Shown: positions 15,004 through 25,308 of the stretch, piece by piece
Numbering within the stretch: position 1 is the first letter of the stretch
Layout of the letters: each line of letters begins with the position of its first letter
Source: Chitinophagales bacterium
Lineage (GTDB): Bacteria > Bacteroidota > Bacteroidia > Chitinophagales > LD1
DNA: 64,000 bases
Reading direction: 5' to 3'
NCBI GenBank assembly: GCA_016787045.1
Contig: JAEUVA010000046.1
Coordinates: 124,001 to 188,000, forward strand
Notes under the pieces: generated by a model
Databases searched by the model: none
What the model was told of the DNA's origin: nothing
What the model saw: only the letters and a program-made list of their open reading frames with translations
Position numbers and translations under genes: made by a program

Positions 15004-18000
15004 ATGAAGAAATGGCTGATAACCTCAGCAGCATTAATGCTGCTACTGATAACCCGTGCGCAACTGGTAGTTACTTTCCCCAAAGACGAAAAGTTTATTA
15101 AAGAGCTCAGCAGTTTTATGACTGCCAATAAAATGGAGCAAAACATCAGCACCATGAATGACTTTGAAAAAATGGTGAAGGAGGGAAAGATAACCAGTGC
15201 CTGGTATCCATACATGGCGCTAACCTGCAATACTATGGCCGAACGGCAAATGAGCGCATACACGCACTACAACCCATACCTAAAAGCAGTAATGGCTGCC
15301 GCCAAAAGCGCCATGACCGAAGATAGGTTTAAGCAATGGAACGATTTTTTGACCGATGTTATTGATGGTCAAAAAAAGGGCGATAACAACAGCTTTCTCA
15401 AAACCGTAGATTTTTCTCAATCTTTTTTTGAAGAAGGATCACTCAACAGCACCCCGGCAAAAAAATGGTTGATAGATAGCAAGGAATACACGCTAGCGTA
15501 CGTGGATGGCAAAGCCCGCGTTAGCTTTCCTACTTGCAACATTACAGGTATGGTGCGTGGCGATACTATACAGATTAAACAAACCAATGGCGACTACCTG
15601 CCTTTTGAAAACAAATGGGAAGGCAAAGGCGGGCGTGTAGATTGGGGGCGTGTGGGCTTAGAACCGGCTAAAGTTTTCTGTACGTTCAAAAACTTTGGGG
15701 TTAATCTCACCAACTTCTCCTACTCTATCGACTCGGTTACGTTTACGCATAGCGAGTATTTCAAAACTACACTTAGAGGCAAACTAACCGACAAGTTGGT
15801 AAGCAGTGCAGACTCTGCCACCCTCAGCTACCCGCGCTTTGATTCATACGATGTGGGGATGACCATCAAAGATATTGCACCAAATGTATCATACACCGGT
15901 GGTTTTAGTTTATGGGGAGCCAAAGTAATAGGCAGCGGCACTGCCGAAGAAAAAGGCATGCTCACCTTTTTTGCGCGCGATGGTAAAACCCGTGTACTCT
16001 CTGCCCGCTCCACTGCACTTTCTATCAAAAAGGGTGAAGAATTGGGCGCAGAAAAAGCAGAAGTGAGTATTTACTTCGGCAACGATTCTATTTATCACCC
16101 GCAACTAAACGTAGTGTACAAAGTGCAGAAACGCGAAATTCGTTTACTGCGCGGAGAAACCGGAATGGGCAAAGCTAAGTTTACCGATTCGTACCACAAC
16201 CACGAATTTCAGACTGATGCTATTTTCTGGAATCTTGATTCATCGGTACTTAACCTCAAAATACTTTCAGGTGTAGGGCAAAAGCCAGGTATCTTTGAAT
16301 CGGTAAACTATTTTGACCGCGACCTTATACGCAAAACTCAAGGGTTTGCCAGCTACGAACCGCTTTCTATTCTAAAAAAACTATATGAAAAAAATGGCTC
16401 GCGAGAAATCAGCGCATTAGAAGTAGCCAAAGCATTTGACCCTAAACTAACAGAAGGCGAAGCACGCTCTATTTTTTACAACTTAGTAGAAAATGGCTTT
16501 ATACTCTATAACGAAGGGCTGGGAATCGTTACCGTAAAAGATAAGACACTCAACTACGTAATGGCCAATGCCAAAAAGATTGATTACGATATTATCAAAA
16601 TAAAATCGCAGCCGCAATCGGGCAACGACCGTATAGACCTTAAAAGCAGCAACATAGATTTAAAGGGTGTGTTTGAAATTCCCATTAGTGATTCTGCTTA
16701 TGTGTATTTCCGGCCAAAGAATCAATCCATCAGTTTGCAAAAAGACCGCAACATGGAGTTTGACGGCCTCATCTATGCCGGTCGTATGGATTTCTACGGG
16801 CAAAAATTCAAGTTTCAGTATGCGCCATTCACAGTGGATTTGCTGCAAGTGGATACTATGATCATCAACGTACAAGATAGCGGGCGTGTAGATCGCGAAG
16901 GCAACCCTATTTTAAAACCGCTGCGCTCTCGTATTGAAAACATGAAAGGGTTATTAGAGATAGATGCTCCCATTAACAAATCGGGTCGTACGCGTTTACC
17001 GCAGTTTCCTCGTTTGTACTCACGCGAAAAAGCATACATCTATTATGATGACCCCACCGTGGCAAAAGGCGCATACAACCGCAAGAGTTTCTATTTTGAG
17101 TTAGACCCTTTTCGCTTAGATAGCTTAAACAACTTTAGTGGCGATATTATTAACTGGAAAGGCAAATTGAGCAGTGGTGGCATATTGCCCGACCTTAGAG
17201 ATAGTGTACATATTCAAGCAGACGGCTCTTTAGGGTTTAAATCAGAAACACCGAAGGACGGCTACGATTTATATAAAGGAAAAGGTAAGTATTTTGGAAA
17301 GTTTGAATTGAACTACAACGGATTGGCAGGCGAAGGAAGAATTACACATTCCACCGCAGCATTTGGCGCTCCTATGGTTCGTTTTTTCCCGGATAGCATG
17401 TTAGCCACCACCGATAGTTTTACCATTGCCAAAACTTTTGACGGGGTTAAAACACCTGCTGTGCGCGGCTATAACGACCGCATATTGTGGAAACCAAACG
17501 CTGACAGTATGCACGTGTACATGAATAACAAAGACATTCCTTTTGCCATGTATGACGATGGCATGACAACCTTTAAAGGTGATTTACTACTCACCGGAAA
17601 AGGGCTGCGTGGTAATGGCACATTAGACTGGAGCGAAGCAACGCTCACATCAAAAGACTTTAGCTTTCAAACCATGAATCTGAGTGCCGATACTGCAGCA
17701 CTCAACATTAAAACAACCGGAGATAAGGTAACATTCAAAACACCCAACGTAAGCGCCAAAGTGGATTTCAAAACCCGTATTGGCGATTTTGTTTCAAATC
17801 AAAAAAACATACCTACTGATTTTACTTACAACCAATACCGCACGGCCATCAACGAGTTTAAATGGTTTATGGATGAAAAAATTCTTGACTTCAAAGCCCC
17901 ACCACAAGGCCCCGGTGAAACGTTTACTTCTACCCGACCCGAGCAAAAAGGGTTAAACTTTTTGGGCAAACGGGCTACGTATAGTTTGGTTACATCTATT

Positions 18001-19800
18001 TTACGCATAGAGCAAGTGCCCGAAATTAAAGTGGCAGATGCCAGTGTGAAACCGGATAGCGGTGTGGTGGTAATAGAAGAAGAAGCAAAAATGCGTCAGC
18101 TAAAAAATGCAATCATCTTTGCCGATACCATCAAAAAATGGCACAAAATTGAAAAAGCAACTGTTGATATTTACAGCAAAGCTGAGCTAAAAGCTATAGG
18201 CGAATACACATACAATAGCAAGGGCACAAAGCAAATCATCAACTTTACAGATATAGGTACTAAAAAAAGTATAGATGGCGACCGCAAAAAAGACCGTACC
18301 GAAGTATGGAAGCTATATGCCAAAACCGACATAGACGACAAGAAAAACTTCACCCTCTATCCATCGGTAAAATACAACGGGGATGTACTGCTTACATCAG
18401 ATGACTCACTGCTTTTCTTTAAAGGATTTGCCAAGTTAGATTTAAAACACCCCAAAGCCAATACCTCCGATTTTGGCATCAAACAGTTTGTGGATCCAAA
18501 CAAGTTAGAATTGAAGTACGATACTATTAAAAACAGTAACAACAACTTGTTGTATGCCGGCATTCATATCAATCCATTCTCTGTAGAAGAACCCATATAT
18601 GCTACTGTTTTAGCTCCAAAAACGGATAATAAAGATGTATCGCTATTTAAAGCTACCGGCATAGTAACTCAGCAAGCGAGCGGAGAGTATCAATTGGGTA
18701 GTGCAAAAAAGATAAACGATAAAAAACTGACTGGTAATGTATTGAAGTATGACGACAAAAAAGGAATCATTAAAACTGAAGGTCGCTATAACTTGGGGGC
18801 AAATTTTGGCATCATAAAATCTATTGCAGCAGGTAGTTCTGAAATATATTTAGATAGCAACAAATATAAATTTAACATCACTTTTGGTTTAAATATGAAG
18901 GTAGATGACAAAGTACAGGAGCGCTTAGAGTTTTACATGGGCGGAGATAATATAGACCTTGCAGACATCAACTACGATACCGAAAAACAAAAGAAAATCA
19001 TCTATGAGTTGTGTGATGAAAAAGAGGATAAAAAACTACTTACCGATTTTGAAACCACAGCACAATTTAACAAGCGGCCAAAAGCACTAACGCACAATTG
19101 GGTTTTTAGTGATGTTAATTTTGTGTTTGATAGTGGAGATGTAGCACTGCGCAGTGTTGGAAAGATTGGATTAGCCATGGTAGGTAAAAAGGTAATCAAC
19201 AAAAAACTGGATGGTTACATAGAAATACAATACAAAGGTGGTGCAGATTTGTTTACCATATACCTTAAAACCGGCACTAACGATTGGGTGTTTTTTGAAT
19301 ATCGTCCTGGTACTTTGGGTGTGTTATCATCTTATGATGATATTAATACCATGATTGGCAGCACACCACCCGACAAACGAAAAATCAAAGGAGAAAACGA
19401 CAGATTTTACCTCTATACACTCGGCTCATCTATGAACAAAGCTGACTTTGTAGATTACATGAAAGATAAAGCGAATGGCATTAACCGTCCGCGCTTTGAG
19501 CCAAAATTGGACCTTCCGTTACCGGGTGATTCTTTGCCACCATTAGATAGTTTAATAACTCCCGGCTCACAGGACGATGGCTACCCTCCTGCCGAAATCA
19601 TTACACCCGACCAACGTGAAGAAATGCAACGCCAAAAAGAAATGGAGCGCATCAACGAGTTAGAAAAAATGAAGTTAGAAGGCGGCAGCATTTTCAGCGC
19701 ACCACCTCCGGGGCGTACAGAACCTAAAAAAGAAGAGACACCTGTGCCTACGGAAGAAAAGAAAAATGAGGAAACACCGGGTGTAGAACCACCTAAGTAA
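15004..19800 (+). CDS. Very large exported protein (1598 residues) of unknown function
   Basis: A signal peptide ends near residue 19 (LLLITRAQ). The body has few recognisable motifs. Residues 440-520 look like a winged-helix segment (EPLSILKKLYEKNGSREISA, FYNLVENGFILY). Long stretches alternate short amphipathic strands with phrases such as GDIINWKGKLSSGG, ADGSLGFKSE, FKGDLLLTGKGLRGNGTLDW and NLSADTAALNI. This style resembles AsmA/TamB-type repetitive beta-groove proteins, an impression and not a family match. The last 70 residues are Pro/Glu/Lys-rich (EEMQRQKEMERINELEKMK). There is no C-terminal sorting domain. maf follows after 3 bp. A periplasmic or envelope role is likely. Confidence 0.7.
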   Translation: MKKWLITSAALMLLLITRAQLVVTFPKDEKFIKELSSFMTANKMEQNISTMNDFEKMVKEGKITSAWYPYMALTCNTMAERQMSAYTHYNPYLKAVMAAAKSAMTEDRFKQWNDFLTDVIDGQKKGDNNSFLKTVDFSQSFFEEGSLNSTPAKKWLIDSKEYTLAYVDGKARVSFPTCNITGMVRGDTIQIKQTNGDYLPFENKWEGKGGRVDWGRVGLEPAKVFCTFKNFGVNLTNFSYSIDSVTFTHSEYFKTTLRGKLTDKLVSSADSATLSYPRFDSYDVGMTIKDIAPNVSYTGGFSLWGAKVIGSGTAEEKGMLTFFARDGKTRVLSARSTALSIKKGEELGAEKAEVSIYFGNDSIYHPQLNVVYKVQKREIRLLRGETGMGKAKFTDSYHNHEFQTDAIFWNLDSSVLNLKILSGVGQKPGIFESVNYFDRDLIRKTQGFASYEPLSILKKLYEKNGSREISALEVAKAFDPKLTEGEARSIFYNLVENGFILYNEGLGIVTVKDKTLNYVMANAKKIDYDIIKIKSQPQSGNDRIDLKSSNIDLKGVFEIPISDSAYVYFRPKNQSISLQKDRNMEFDGLIYAGRMDFYGQKFKFQYAPFTVDLLQVDTMIINVQDSGRVDREGNPILKPLRSRIENMKGLLEIDAPINKSGRTRLPQFPRLYSREKAYIYYDDPTVAKGAYNRKSFYFELDPFRLDSLNNFSGDIINWKGKLSSGGILPDLRDSVHIQADGSLGFKSETPKDGYDLYKGKGKYFGKFELNYNGLAGEGRITHSTAAFGAPMVRFFPDSMLATTDSFTIAKTFDGVKTPAVRGYNDRILWKPNADSMHVYMNNKDIPFAMYDDGMTTFKGDLLLTGKGLRGNGTLDWSEATLTSKDFSFQTMNLSADTAALNIKTTGDKVTFKTPNVSAKVDFKTRIGDFVSNQKNIPTDFTYNQYRTAINEFKWFMDEKILDFKAPPQGPGETFTSTRPEQKGLNFLGKRATYSLVTSILRIEQVPEIKVADASVKPDSGVVVIEEEAKMRQLKNAIIFADTIKKWHKIEKATVDIYSKAELKAIGEYTYNSKGTKQIINFTDIGTKKSIDGDRKKDRTEVWKLYAKTDIDDKKNFTLYPSVKYNGDVLLTSDDSLLFFKGFAKLDLKHPKANTSDFGIKQFVDPNKLELKYDTIKNSNNNLLYAGIHINPFSVEEPIYATVLAPKTDNKDVSLFKATGIVTQQASGEYQLGSAKKINDKKLTGNVLKYDDKKGIIKTEGRYNLGANFGIIKSIAAGSSEIYLDSNKYKFNITFGLNMKVDDKVQERLEFYMGGDNIDLADINYDTEKQKKIIYELCDEKEDKKLLTDFETTAQFNKRPKALTHNWVFSDVNFVFDSGDVALRSVGKIGLAMVGKKVINKKLDGYIEIQYKGGADLFTIYLKTGTNDWVFFEYRPGTLGVLSSYDDINTMIGSTPPDKRKIKGENDRFYLYTLGSSMNKADFVDYMKDKANGINRPRFEPKLDLPLPGDSLPPLDSLITPGSQDDGYPPAEIITPDQREEMQRQKEMERINELEKMKLEGGSIFSAPPPGRTEPKKEETPVPTEEKKNEETPGVEPPK

Positions 19801-19803
19801 CAC

Positions 19804-20376
19804 ATGGTAAATTTTCCTTTCTCAATTATACTAGCTTCGGGCTCGCCTCGCAGAAAGGAACTTTTGGCTATGGCCGGAGTTAACTTTGAAGTGCGCACCA
19901 AAAATACGGATGAAACACATCCACCCCACACGCGGCCAGAAGACATACCTGTGGTGTTAGCAGAGCGTAAAGCTGCTGCATTTGCTAACGAGATTTTGCA
20001 AAATCAGGTGGTAATTGGAGCTGACACCATAGTGATACTACAAAACGAGATTTTTGAAAAGCCCCGAAACCGCGATGAAGCAATAGTAATGTTGCAAAAG
20101 TTAAGCGGACAAACGCACACGGTGGTAACCGGTGTCTGTATTCTTTCTACAAATAATAAAGTGGTTTTTAGTGAACACACACAAGTTACTTTCAATACTC
20201 TTACAGATAATGAAATAACGCACTACGTAGATAACTACAAACCTTTTGATAAAGCTGGCAGTTATGCTTGTCAAGAGTGGATTGGTGCAGTAGCAATAAA
20301 GAAGTTTGATGGCGATTACTTTAACGTAGTGGGGTTGCCGGTAAACCGGGTATATGCAGAGTTAAAAAAATGGTAA
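19804..20376 (+). CDS. maf: Maf-like nucleoside triphosphate pyrophosphatase
   Basis: 190 residues, normal for Maf. The signature LASGSPRRKELLAMAG is at 10-25 and the downstream motifs are AERKAAAF, VIGADTIV, GQTHTVVTGVCI and the Lys/Asp region DKAGSYACQEWIGAVAIKKFDG. Family enzymes hydrolyse dTTP, UTP or modified pyrimidine nucleotides to the monophosphate and pyrophosphate, in the cytoplasm. The gene starts 3 bp after the 1598-residue protein, so it is probably translated from the same transcript. Confidence 0.93.
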   Translation: MVNFPFSIILASGSPRRKELLAMAGVNFEVRTKNTDETHPPHTRPEDIPVVLAERKAAAFANEILQNQVVIGADTIVILQNEIFEKPRNRDEAIVMLQKLSGQTHTVVTGVCILSTNNKVVFSEHTQVTFNTLTDNEITHYVDNYKPFDKAGSYACQEWIGAVAIKKFDGDYFNVVGLPVNRVYAELKKW

Positions 20377-20394
20377 GCTGAAATTTTATTGGTT

Positions 20395-21300
20395 CTACTC
20401 CATCTCAACTTCATCTTCATCCTCAACCGTGTTTGCATACAACTCCAGATGATTGCGCTTGTGCCTGCTACTAAATATTCTATATAAATAGTGCAATCGC
20501 ATTTCTGATTCTTTGAACTCAAACTCTAACTCTGTTGTACTTCCGGTTGTGCGTATTTGCAGATATGCTGTATCACCATGTTTTATAGTACGAAACGGAT
20601 ATACACTATTCCACGAAAAGTATTGCTCGCCATCTTTATGAATGTACAACCCTTGATTAGTAAAAACAAGCAATGGTTTTTTGACTAATTTATATCGCTT
20701 GTAAAACTCATATAACATATAAGCCGCAAATGGAAGGGCGATATACTTTAGAAAAGCGCCTTTAGAGTTGTCTGCAAAACTTTCATCTATCCAAGCCCAC
20801 ATACCTACAGCAATAAAAAACAAAGCAAAAACAGCATAAGCATAAATCCAGGGTGAGTAATACACTACGTATGTATCAGGTATTGTTACATCATCGGCCA
20901 CACCATTTTTTCTGTAGCGCTCAAACGCCTCTATCTCCAACTGCTCAATTAGAGTAGCTGTCGCTTTACTTTTTATTTCCATGTGGTAAAAAATACTGTC
21001 GTCCTCGTATATCATACCACGTTGAACAGCCAGCTGCTTTAATGTGCCTATATCATCTATACCGCTGTAAGCCCATATTTTCCATTTTATTACATAGTAA
21101 TTCCACACCGCCCATGCCAATGCAATACCACCTATTACACCTGTTGTAATAAGAATCCATTGGTGTACGTTTATCTGCAAGCTGATGTATATACCTGCAC
21201 CAATGCAGGCAACCATCAACACTATGGGAAGTACCAGCAATTGCCAATTAGCACGACTGATGGCTTGCTCAATAGTTACCGTTGGTTTTATGGTGGCCAT
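20395..21300 (-). CDS. Four-helix membrane protein of unknown function
   Basis: 301 residues. Paired membrane helices at about 20-42 and 47-68 are followed by a cytoplasmic domain (75-150), a second helix pair (about 153-200) and a C-terminal soluble domain (215-301). The last domain, with KKPLLVFTNQGLYIHKDGEQ, YFSWNSVYPFRTIKHGD and LEFEFKESE, resembles a YcxB/PH-like fold in style. The tail is acidic (TVEDEDEVEME). No catalytic motif is visible. The gene is alone, converging on maf with an 18-bp gap and no obvious hairpin. Confidence 0.72.
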   Translation of the reverse strand: MATIKPTVTIEQAISRANWQLLVLPIVLMVACIGAGIYISLQINVHQWILITTGVIGGIALAWAVWNYYVIKWKIWAYSGIDDIGTLKQLAVQRGMIYEDDSIFYHMEIKSKATATLIEQLEIEAFERYRKNGVADDVTIPDTYVVYYSPWIYAYAVFALFFIAVGMWAWIDESFADNSKGAFLKYIALPFAAYMLYEFYKRYKLVKKPLLVFTNQGLYIHKDGEQYFSWNSVYPFRTIKHGDTAYLQIRTTGSTTELEFEFKESEMRLHYLYRIFSSRHKRNHLELYANTVEDEDEVEME

Positions 21301-21349
21301 TCAATAATTTTTGCAAGAATAAACAGTTCTGTCTTGTGTTAATCGGATA

Positions 21350-21384
21350 AAACGAAAAATCCCCTCCGTTTGTACAGAGGGGAT
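21350..21384 (-). terminator. Intrinsic terminator ending the rpsL-rplC operon
   Basis: ATCCCCTC (21359-21366) pairs with GAGGGGAT (21377-21384). Read on the minus strand, the stem is followed by TTTTTCGTTTT. It lies about 45 bp past the rplC stop, where rplD would normally continue the S10 operon. Confidence 0.88.
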
Positions 21385-21426
21385 CCTTTCCTTTCCTTTA
21401 TCGGGAATCTTAGCTAAAGCCAAGAC

Positions 21427-22041
21427 CTACCCTTCTACAATAACATACGAGCCGATGGCACCGGGTACAGAACCCGAAATAAGTACCAAATTTTGCTCTG
21501 CTAACACTTTTACCACTTTCAGGTTAAGTGTTTCTACGCGATTGCCACCCATACGGCCGGCCATACGCAATCCTTTAAATACGTGAGATGGATCAGATGA
21601 TGCACCGATTGAACCCGGAGCACGCTGACGATCATGCTGACCGTGCGAACCCATACCCACACCCGAAAATCCGTGACGCTTAACTACACCTTGAAAACCT
21701 TTTCCTTTAGAAGTACCTATTACGTTTACCAAATCGCCTTCTGCAAATACTTCGGCAGTAATGGCCTCGCCTACTTGCTTACCAAAATCATAGTCACGAA
21801 ACTCGTGTATTTTTCTTTTGGGTGTGGTACCTGCTTTTTTGAAATGACCCTGAAGGGCTTTTGGGGTGTTCTTCTCTTTCTTATCATCAAAAGAAACCTG
21901 AGTGGCGTAGTAGCCATCGTTTTCTACTGTTTTGATCTGAGTGATAACGCAGGGACCCGCTTCTAAAATAGTAACAGCAGTTTGCTTACCATTTTCAAAT
22001 ATACTGGTCATCCCTACTTTCTTTCCGATTATTCCTTTCAT
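21427..22041 (-). CDS. rplC: 50S ribosomal protein L3
   Basis: 204 residues from ATG 22041, the usual L3 length. Motifs: [36 protein letters not shown] as [36 protein letters not shown] and [21 protein letters not shown] longer frame to 22080 adds 13 non-family residues and is rejected. L3 binds 23S rRNA early in assembly. It follows a small secreted-protein gene after 55 bp and is the last gene before a terminator, although rplD usually comes next. Confidence 0.97.
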   Translation of the reverse strand: MKGIIGKKVGMTSIFENGKQTAVTILEAGPCVITQIKTVENDGYYATQVSFDDKKEKNTPKALQGHFKKAGTTPKRKIHEFRDYDFGKQVGEAITAEVFAEGDLVNVIGTSKGKGFQGVVKRHGFSGVGMGSHGQHDRQRAPGSIGASSDPSHVFKGLRMAGRMGGNRVETLNLKVVKVLAEQNLVLISGSVPGAIGSYVIVEG

Positions 22042-22096
22042 TGTTTTTGGTTTTAGCGGTCCCGATTTGGGTCGGGACATAAATTATTAAAATAGA

Positions 22097-22300
22097 TTAT
22101 TTACAATTTTTGCAGTTGCTCCTGTCCACATACACTTTATCCATCTTTCCATCCTTGCCTTTGGCGCGATAGTAGCAACCACCTTTATCGCCCATATACA
22201 ATTGACGACCATTGTACTTTCCGCACTTAGCATCTCCACCGGCAGCAGTAGCTGAAAGCAAAACACAAGATAAGATAGCAATAGTCAACAGAGCTTTCAC
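22097..22300 (-). CDS. Small secreted Cys-rich protein, PBCV-type basic adaptor domain, inside a ribosomal operon
   Basis: 67 residues from a GTG start 3 bp after the rpsJ stop. Residues 1-20 are a signal peptide. The mature part is basic, with four Cys (26, 42, 63, 66). It matches the pattern of the PBCV-specific basic adaptor domain as I recall it: CGKYNGRQLYMGDKGGCYY, then KVYVDRSNC. Such domains are short, often duplicated and of unknown function. The four Cys could form two disulfides after export. Its place between rpsJ and rplC is unusual. Coupled translation with rpsJ would make its expression follow growth rate. Confidence 0.8.
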   Translation of the reverse strand: MKALLTIAILSCVLLSATAAGGDAKCGKYNGRQLYMGDKGGCYYRAKGKDGKMDKVYVDRSNCKNCK

Positions 22301-22303
22301 CAG

Positions 22304-22609
22304 TTACGCCTTGATTTCTACTTCTACACCACTCGGAAGTTCAAGTTTCATCAATGCATCCACTGTTTTAGAGGTAGATGAATAGATGTCTAACAAACGC
22401 TTGTAGGTGCTCAATTGAAACTGCTCTTTACTATCGTTGTTTACGTGCGGAGAGCGGTTGATGGTAAAAATCTTTTTACGCGTAGGTAACGGAACCGGAC
22501 CGCTTACAATAGCACCGGTGGTTTTTACGGTTTTTACGATTTTTTCAGCACTCTTGTCCACCAGATTGTGGTCGTAACTTTTTAATTTAATTCTGATTCT
22601 TTGGCTCAT
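22304..22609 (-). CDS. rpsJ: 30S ribosomal protein S10
   Basis: 101 residues, typical of uS10. Motifs: [40 protein letters not shown], and the C-terminal [12 protein letters not shown]10 is a small-subunit head protein and, in many bacteria, NusE in antitermination. It lies 32 bp after fusA. The downstream small secreted gene starts 3 bp after its stop. Confidence 0.98.
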   Translation of the reverse strand: MSQRIRIKLKSYDHNLVDKSAEKIVKTVKTTGAIVSGPVPLPTRKKIFTINRSPHVNNDSKEQFQLSTYKRLLDIYSSTSKTVDALMKLELPSGVEVEIKA

Positions 22610-22641
22610 ATAAAGAACGTTGTTTATTGGGTTTAAAAGAA

Positions 22642-24753
22642 TTAATCTTCTGATGATTTTAACTTACCGGTGTTTTTAGCAATTACGGTAGAGGCAACGT
22701 TTTCGGGTGCCGGTTGAAAACTATGAAACTCCATAGTAGAGGTTGCACGACCTGAAGTAAGAGTGCGCAACTGTGTAACATAACCAAACATTTCGCTTAG
22801 CGGAACTTTAGCTTTGATTACCTGTGCAGCTTGCTTAGCTTCCATGCCTTCTAAAATACCACGTCTGCGGTTAAGGTCACCTACCACATCACCGGTGTTC
22901 TCTTCCGGAGTAATAACTTCTACCTTCATGATTGGCTCTAATAATACCGGACGAGCCATTTTAGCGGCTGTACGGAAAGCCAACTTCGCGCACAATTCAA
23001 ATGATAGTGCATCAGAATCTACATCGTGGTAAGAGCCATCAAACAAGCGCACTTTAAGACTATCTACTTCATAACCGGCTAAAACACCTGTTTTCATAGC
23101 TTCTTTAAAGCCCTTTTCTACCGGTGGAATAAATTCTTTGGGGATTGAACCACCAAAAATATCATTCACAAACTGTAAGCCAACCTGTCCTTCATCACCA
23201 GGGCCTATTTCAATTTTAATATCCGCGTACTTACCACGACCACCCGATTGCTTTTTGTATTGCTCGCGGTGCTCAATAGTTAAGGTTAAACGCTCTTTGT
23301 AATTTACCTGTGGTGCGCCTTGGTTACATTCTACCTTAAATTCTCTGCGAAGACGGTCTATCAAAATTTCTAAGTGCAATTCGCCCATACCAGCGATAAT
23401 GGTTTGGCCGGTTTGCTCATCAAAACTTACTTTAAAGGTAGGATCTTCTTCAGCCAATTTAGCCAAACTCATACCTAAACGGTCCATATCTTTCTGTGCC
23501 TTTGGCTCAATAGCCAGAGAGATAACCGGCTCAGGGAATTTCATACTTTCTAACACAATCGGGTGCTTCTCATCGCACAAGGTATCGCCTGTGCGAATGT
23601 CTTTGAAACCTACTGCTGCAGCAATATCTCCTGCCTCTACACGGTCAACAGGATTTTGCTTGTTGGCATGCATTTGGAACAAACGAGAGATACGTTCTTT
23701 TTTACCTGTGCGCGTGTTCAATACATAAGAGCCGGCATCTAAACCACCGGAGTAAGCGCGGAAGTATGCCAAACGGCCCACAAACGGGTCAGTAGCGATT
23801 TTGAATGCAAGTGCCGCGAATGGATCATCAGTATCGGGCTTGCGGGAAATCTCTTCACCAGTATCAGGGTTAGTTCCTTTTACTTCCTTTTTGTCATGAG
23901 GTGATGGTAGGATGGCACAAACTGCATCTAACACTGCCTGAACACCTTTGTTTTTGAAAGATGAACCGCAGAACATTGGTACCACTTTTTGTGCAATTAC
24001 CGCTTGGCGAACAGCTGCACGAATTTCTTCGGCAGATATTGAGTTAGGGTCTGCAAAGTACTTCTCCATCAAGGTATCATCATACTCAGCTACCTGCTCC
24101 AACATTTTTTCACGGTACAGTTTCACATCCTCTTTTATATCGTCCGGGCAGTCAATTACTTTGTAAGTCATGCCCTTGTCGTCTTCATTCCAAATGATGG
24201 CTTCGTTGGTAATAAGGTCAAATACGCCTTTGAAGTTTTCTTCGTTGCCAATAGGAATTTGCATGACCATTGGGGTGGAGCCCAACATGGTTTGCACTTG
24301 CTTAACCACATTGAAGAAATCGGCACCGGAGCGATCCATTTTATTCACAAAACCAAGACGAGCTACATTGTAGTTATCGGCCAGGCGCCAGTTAGTTTCT
24401 GACTGTGGCTCAACACCATCTACGGCCGAAAACAAAAACACTAAACCATCCAATACGCGTAGTGAGCGGTTTACTTCTACAGTAAAGTCCACGTGACCGG
24501 GGGTATCAATAATGTTGATGTCGTATTTTTTATCTTTCCAGGTCCAAGCGCAACGAGTAGCAGCAGAGGTAATAGTAATACCCCGCTCTTGCTCTTGCTC
24601 CATCCAGTCCATAGTAGCGGCACCATCATGCACCTCACCAATCTTGTAGTTTACACCGGTGTAATATAAAATACGCTCGGTAGTGGTTGTTTTACCGGCA
24701 TCAATGTGTGCTGCAATTCCAATGTTTCTGGTGTAACTAAGGTCTTTTCCCAT
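22642..24753 (-). CDS. fusA: Elongation factor G
   Basis: 703 residues, full length. The GTPase motifs are intact: [15 protein letters not shown] (G1), [10 protein letters not shown] (G2), DTPGHVDF (G3) and [10 protein letters not shown] (G4). Domains II to V follow, with the [18 protein letters not shown] segment and [11 protein letters not shown] near the C-terminus. It drives ribosomal translocation by GTP hydrolysis. Its place between rpsG and rpsJ marks it as the main EF-G and not a paralogue. Confidence 0.98.
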   Translation of the reverse strand: MGKDLSYTRNIGIAAHIDAGKTTTTERILYYTGVNYKIGEVHDGAATMDWMEQEQERGITITSAATRCAWTWKDKKYDINIIDTPGHVDFTVEVNRSLRVLDGLVFLFSAVDGVEPQSETNWRLADNYNVARLGFVNKMDRSGADFFNVVKQVQTMLGSTPMVMQIPIGNEENFKGVFDLITNEAIIWNEDDKGMTYKVIDCPDDIKEDVKLYREKMLEQVAEYDDTLMEKYFADPNSISAEEIRAAVRQAVIAQKVVPMFCGSSFKNKGVQAVLDAVCAILPSPHDKKEVKGTNPDTGEEISRKPDTDDPFAALAFKIATDPFVGRLAYFRAYSGGLDAGSYVLNTRTGKKERISRLFQMHANKQNPVDRVEAGDIAAAVGFKDIRTGDTLCDEKHPIVLESMKFPEPVISLAIEPKAQKDMDRLGMSLAKLAEEDPTFKVSFDEQTGQTIIAGMGELHLEILIDRLRREFKVECNQGAPQVNYKERLTLTIEHREQYKKQSGGRGKYADIKIEIGPGDEGQVGLQFVNDIFGGSIPKEFIPPVEKGFKEAMKTGVLAGYEVDSLKVRLFDGSYHDVDSDALSFELCAKLAFRTAAKMARPVLLEPIMKVEVITPEENTGDVVGDLNRRRGILEGMEAKQAAQVIKAKVPLSEMFGYVTQLRTLTSGRATSTMEFHSFQPAPENVASTVIAKNTGKLKSSED

Positions 24754-24810
24754 TTTGTTTTACCGCTAGAGCGGTATCCTGTTTAATATAGATTAAAGTA
24801 GATGATTCAA

Positions 24811-25278
24811 TTAAAACTTAAAGTGTGCAAATGCTTTGTTAGCTTCTGCCATACGGTGGGTATCTTCCTTCTTTTTGAAAGCTGCACCTTCACCTTTAGC
24901 TGCTGCAATAATCTCAGCAGCTAATTTATCGGCCATTGATTTACCGTTTCTATCGCGGCTGTACTGTATAATCCATTTCATGGCCATGGCCTGCTTGCGA
25001 TCCGAACGAACTTCAACGGGTATCTGGAAGTTCGCTCCGCCAATACGCTTTGATTTCACTTCTACAGAGGGCGATACGTTAGCAATGGCTTTTCTCCAGG
25101 TTTCCAAAGCGTCTTCTTTAGTACGGTCATGTACCAAATCAAGCGCACCATAAAAAATGCTATACGCTACAGATTTTTTGCCTTCCCACATAATGCGGTT
25201 TACAAACTGCGTAACAAGTACATCATTAAACTTAGGATCTGGCTGTACGTAACGCTTGGGTGCTTTTTTCTTTCTCAT
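24811..25278 (-). CDS. rpsG: 30S ribosomal protein S7
   Basis: 155 residues, typical of uS7. It starts MRKKKAPKRYVQPDPKFNDV and contains LVTQFVNRIMWEGKKSVA, GGANFQIPVEVR and the C-terminal KKEDTHRMAEANKAFAHFKF. S7 nucleates folding of the 16S rRNA 3' domain and contacts the exit site. The gene lies 30 bp after rpsL and 57 bp before fusA, the classical str operon order. Confidence 0.98.
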   Translation of the reverse strand: MRKKKAPKRYVQPDPKFNDVLVTQFVNRIMWEGKKSVAYSIFYGALDLVHDRTKEDALETWRKAIANVSPSVEVKSKRIGGANFQIPVEVRSDRKQAMAMKWIIQYSRDRNGKSMADKLAAEIIAAAKGEGAAFKKKEDTHRMAEANKAFAHFKF

Positions 25279-25308
25279 TGTATTTTAATGCTTTGAGTGC
25301 TTGATAGA

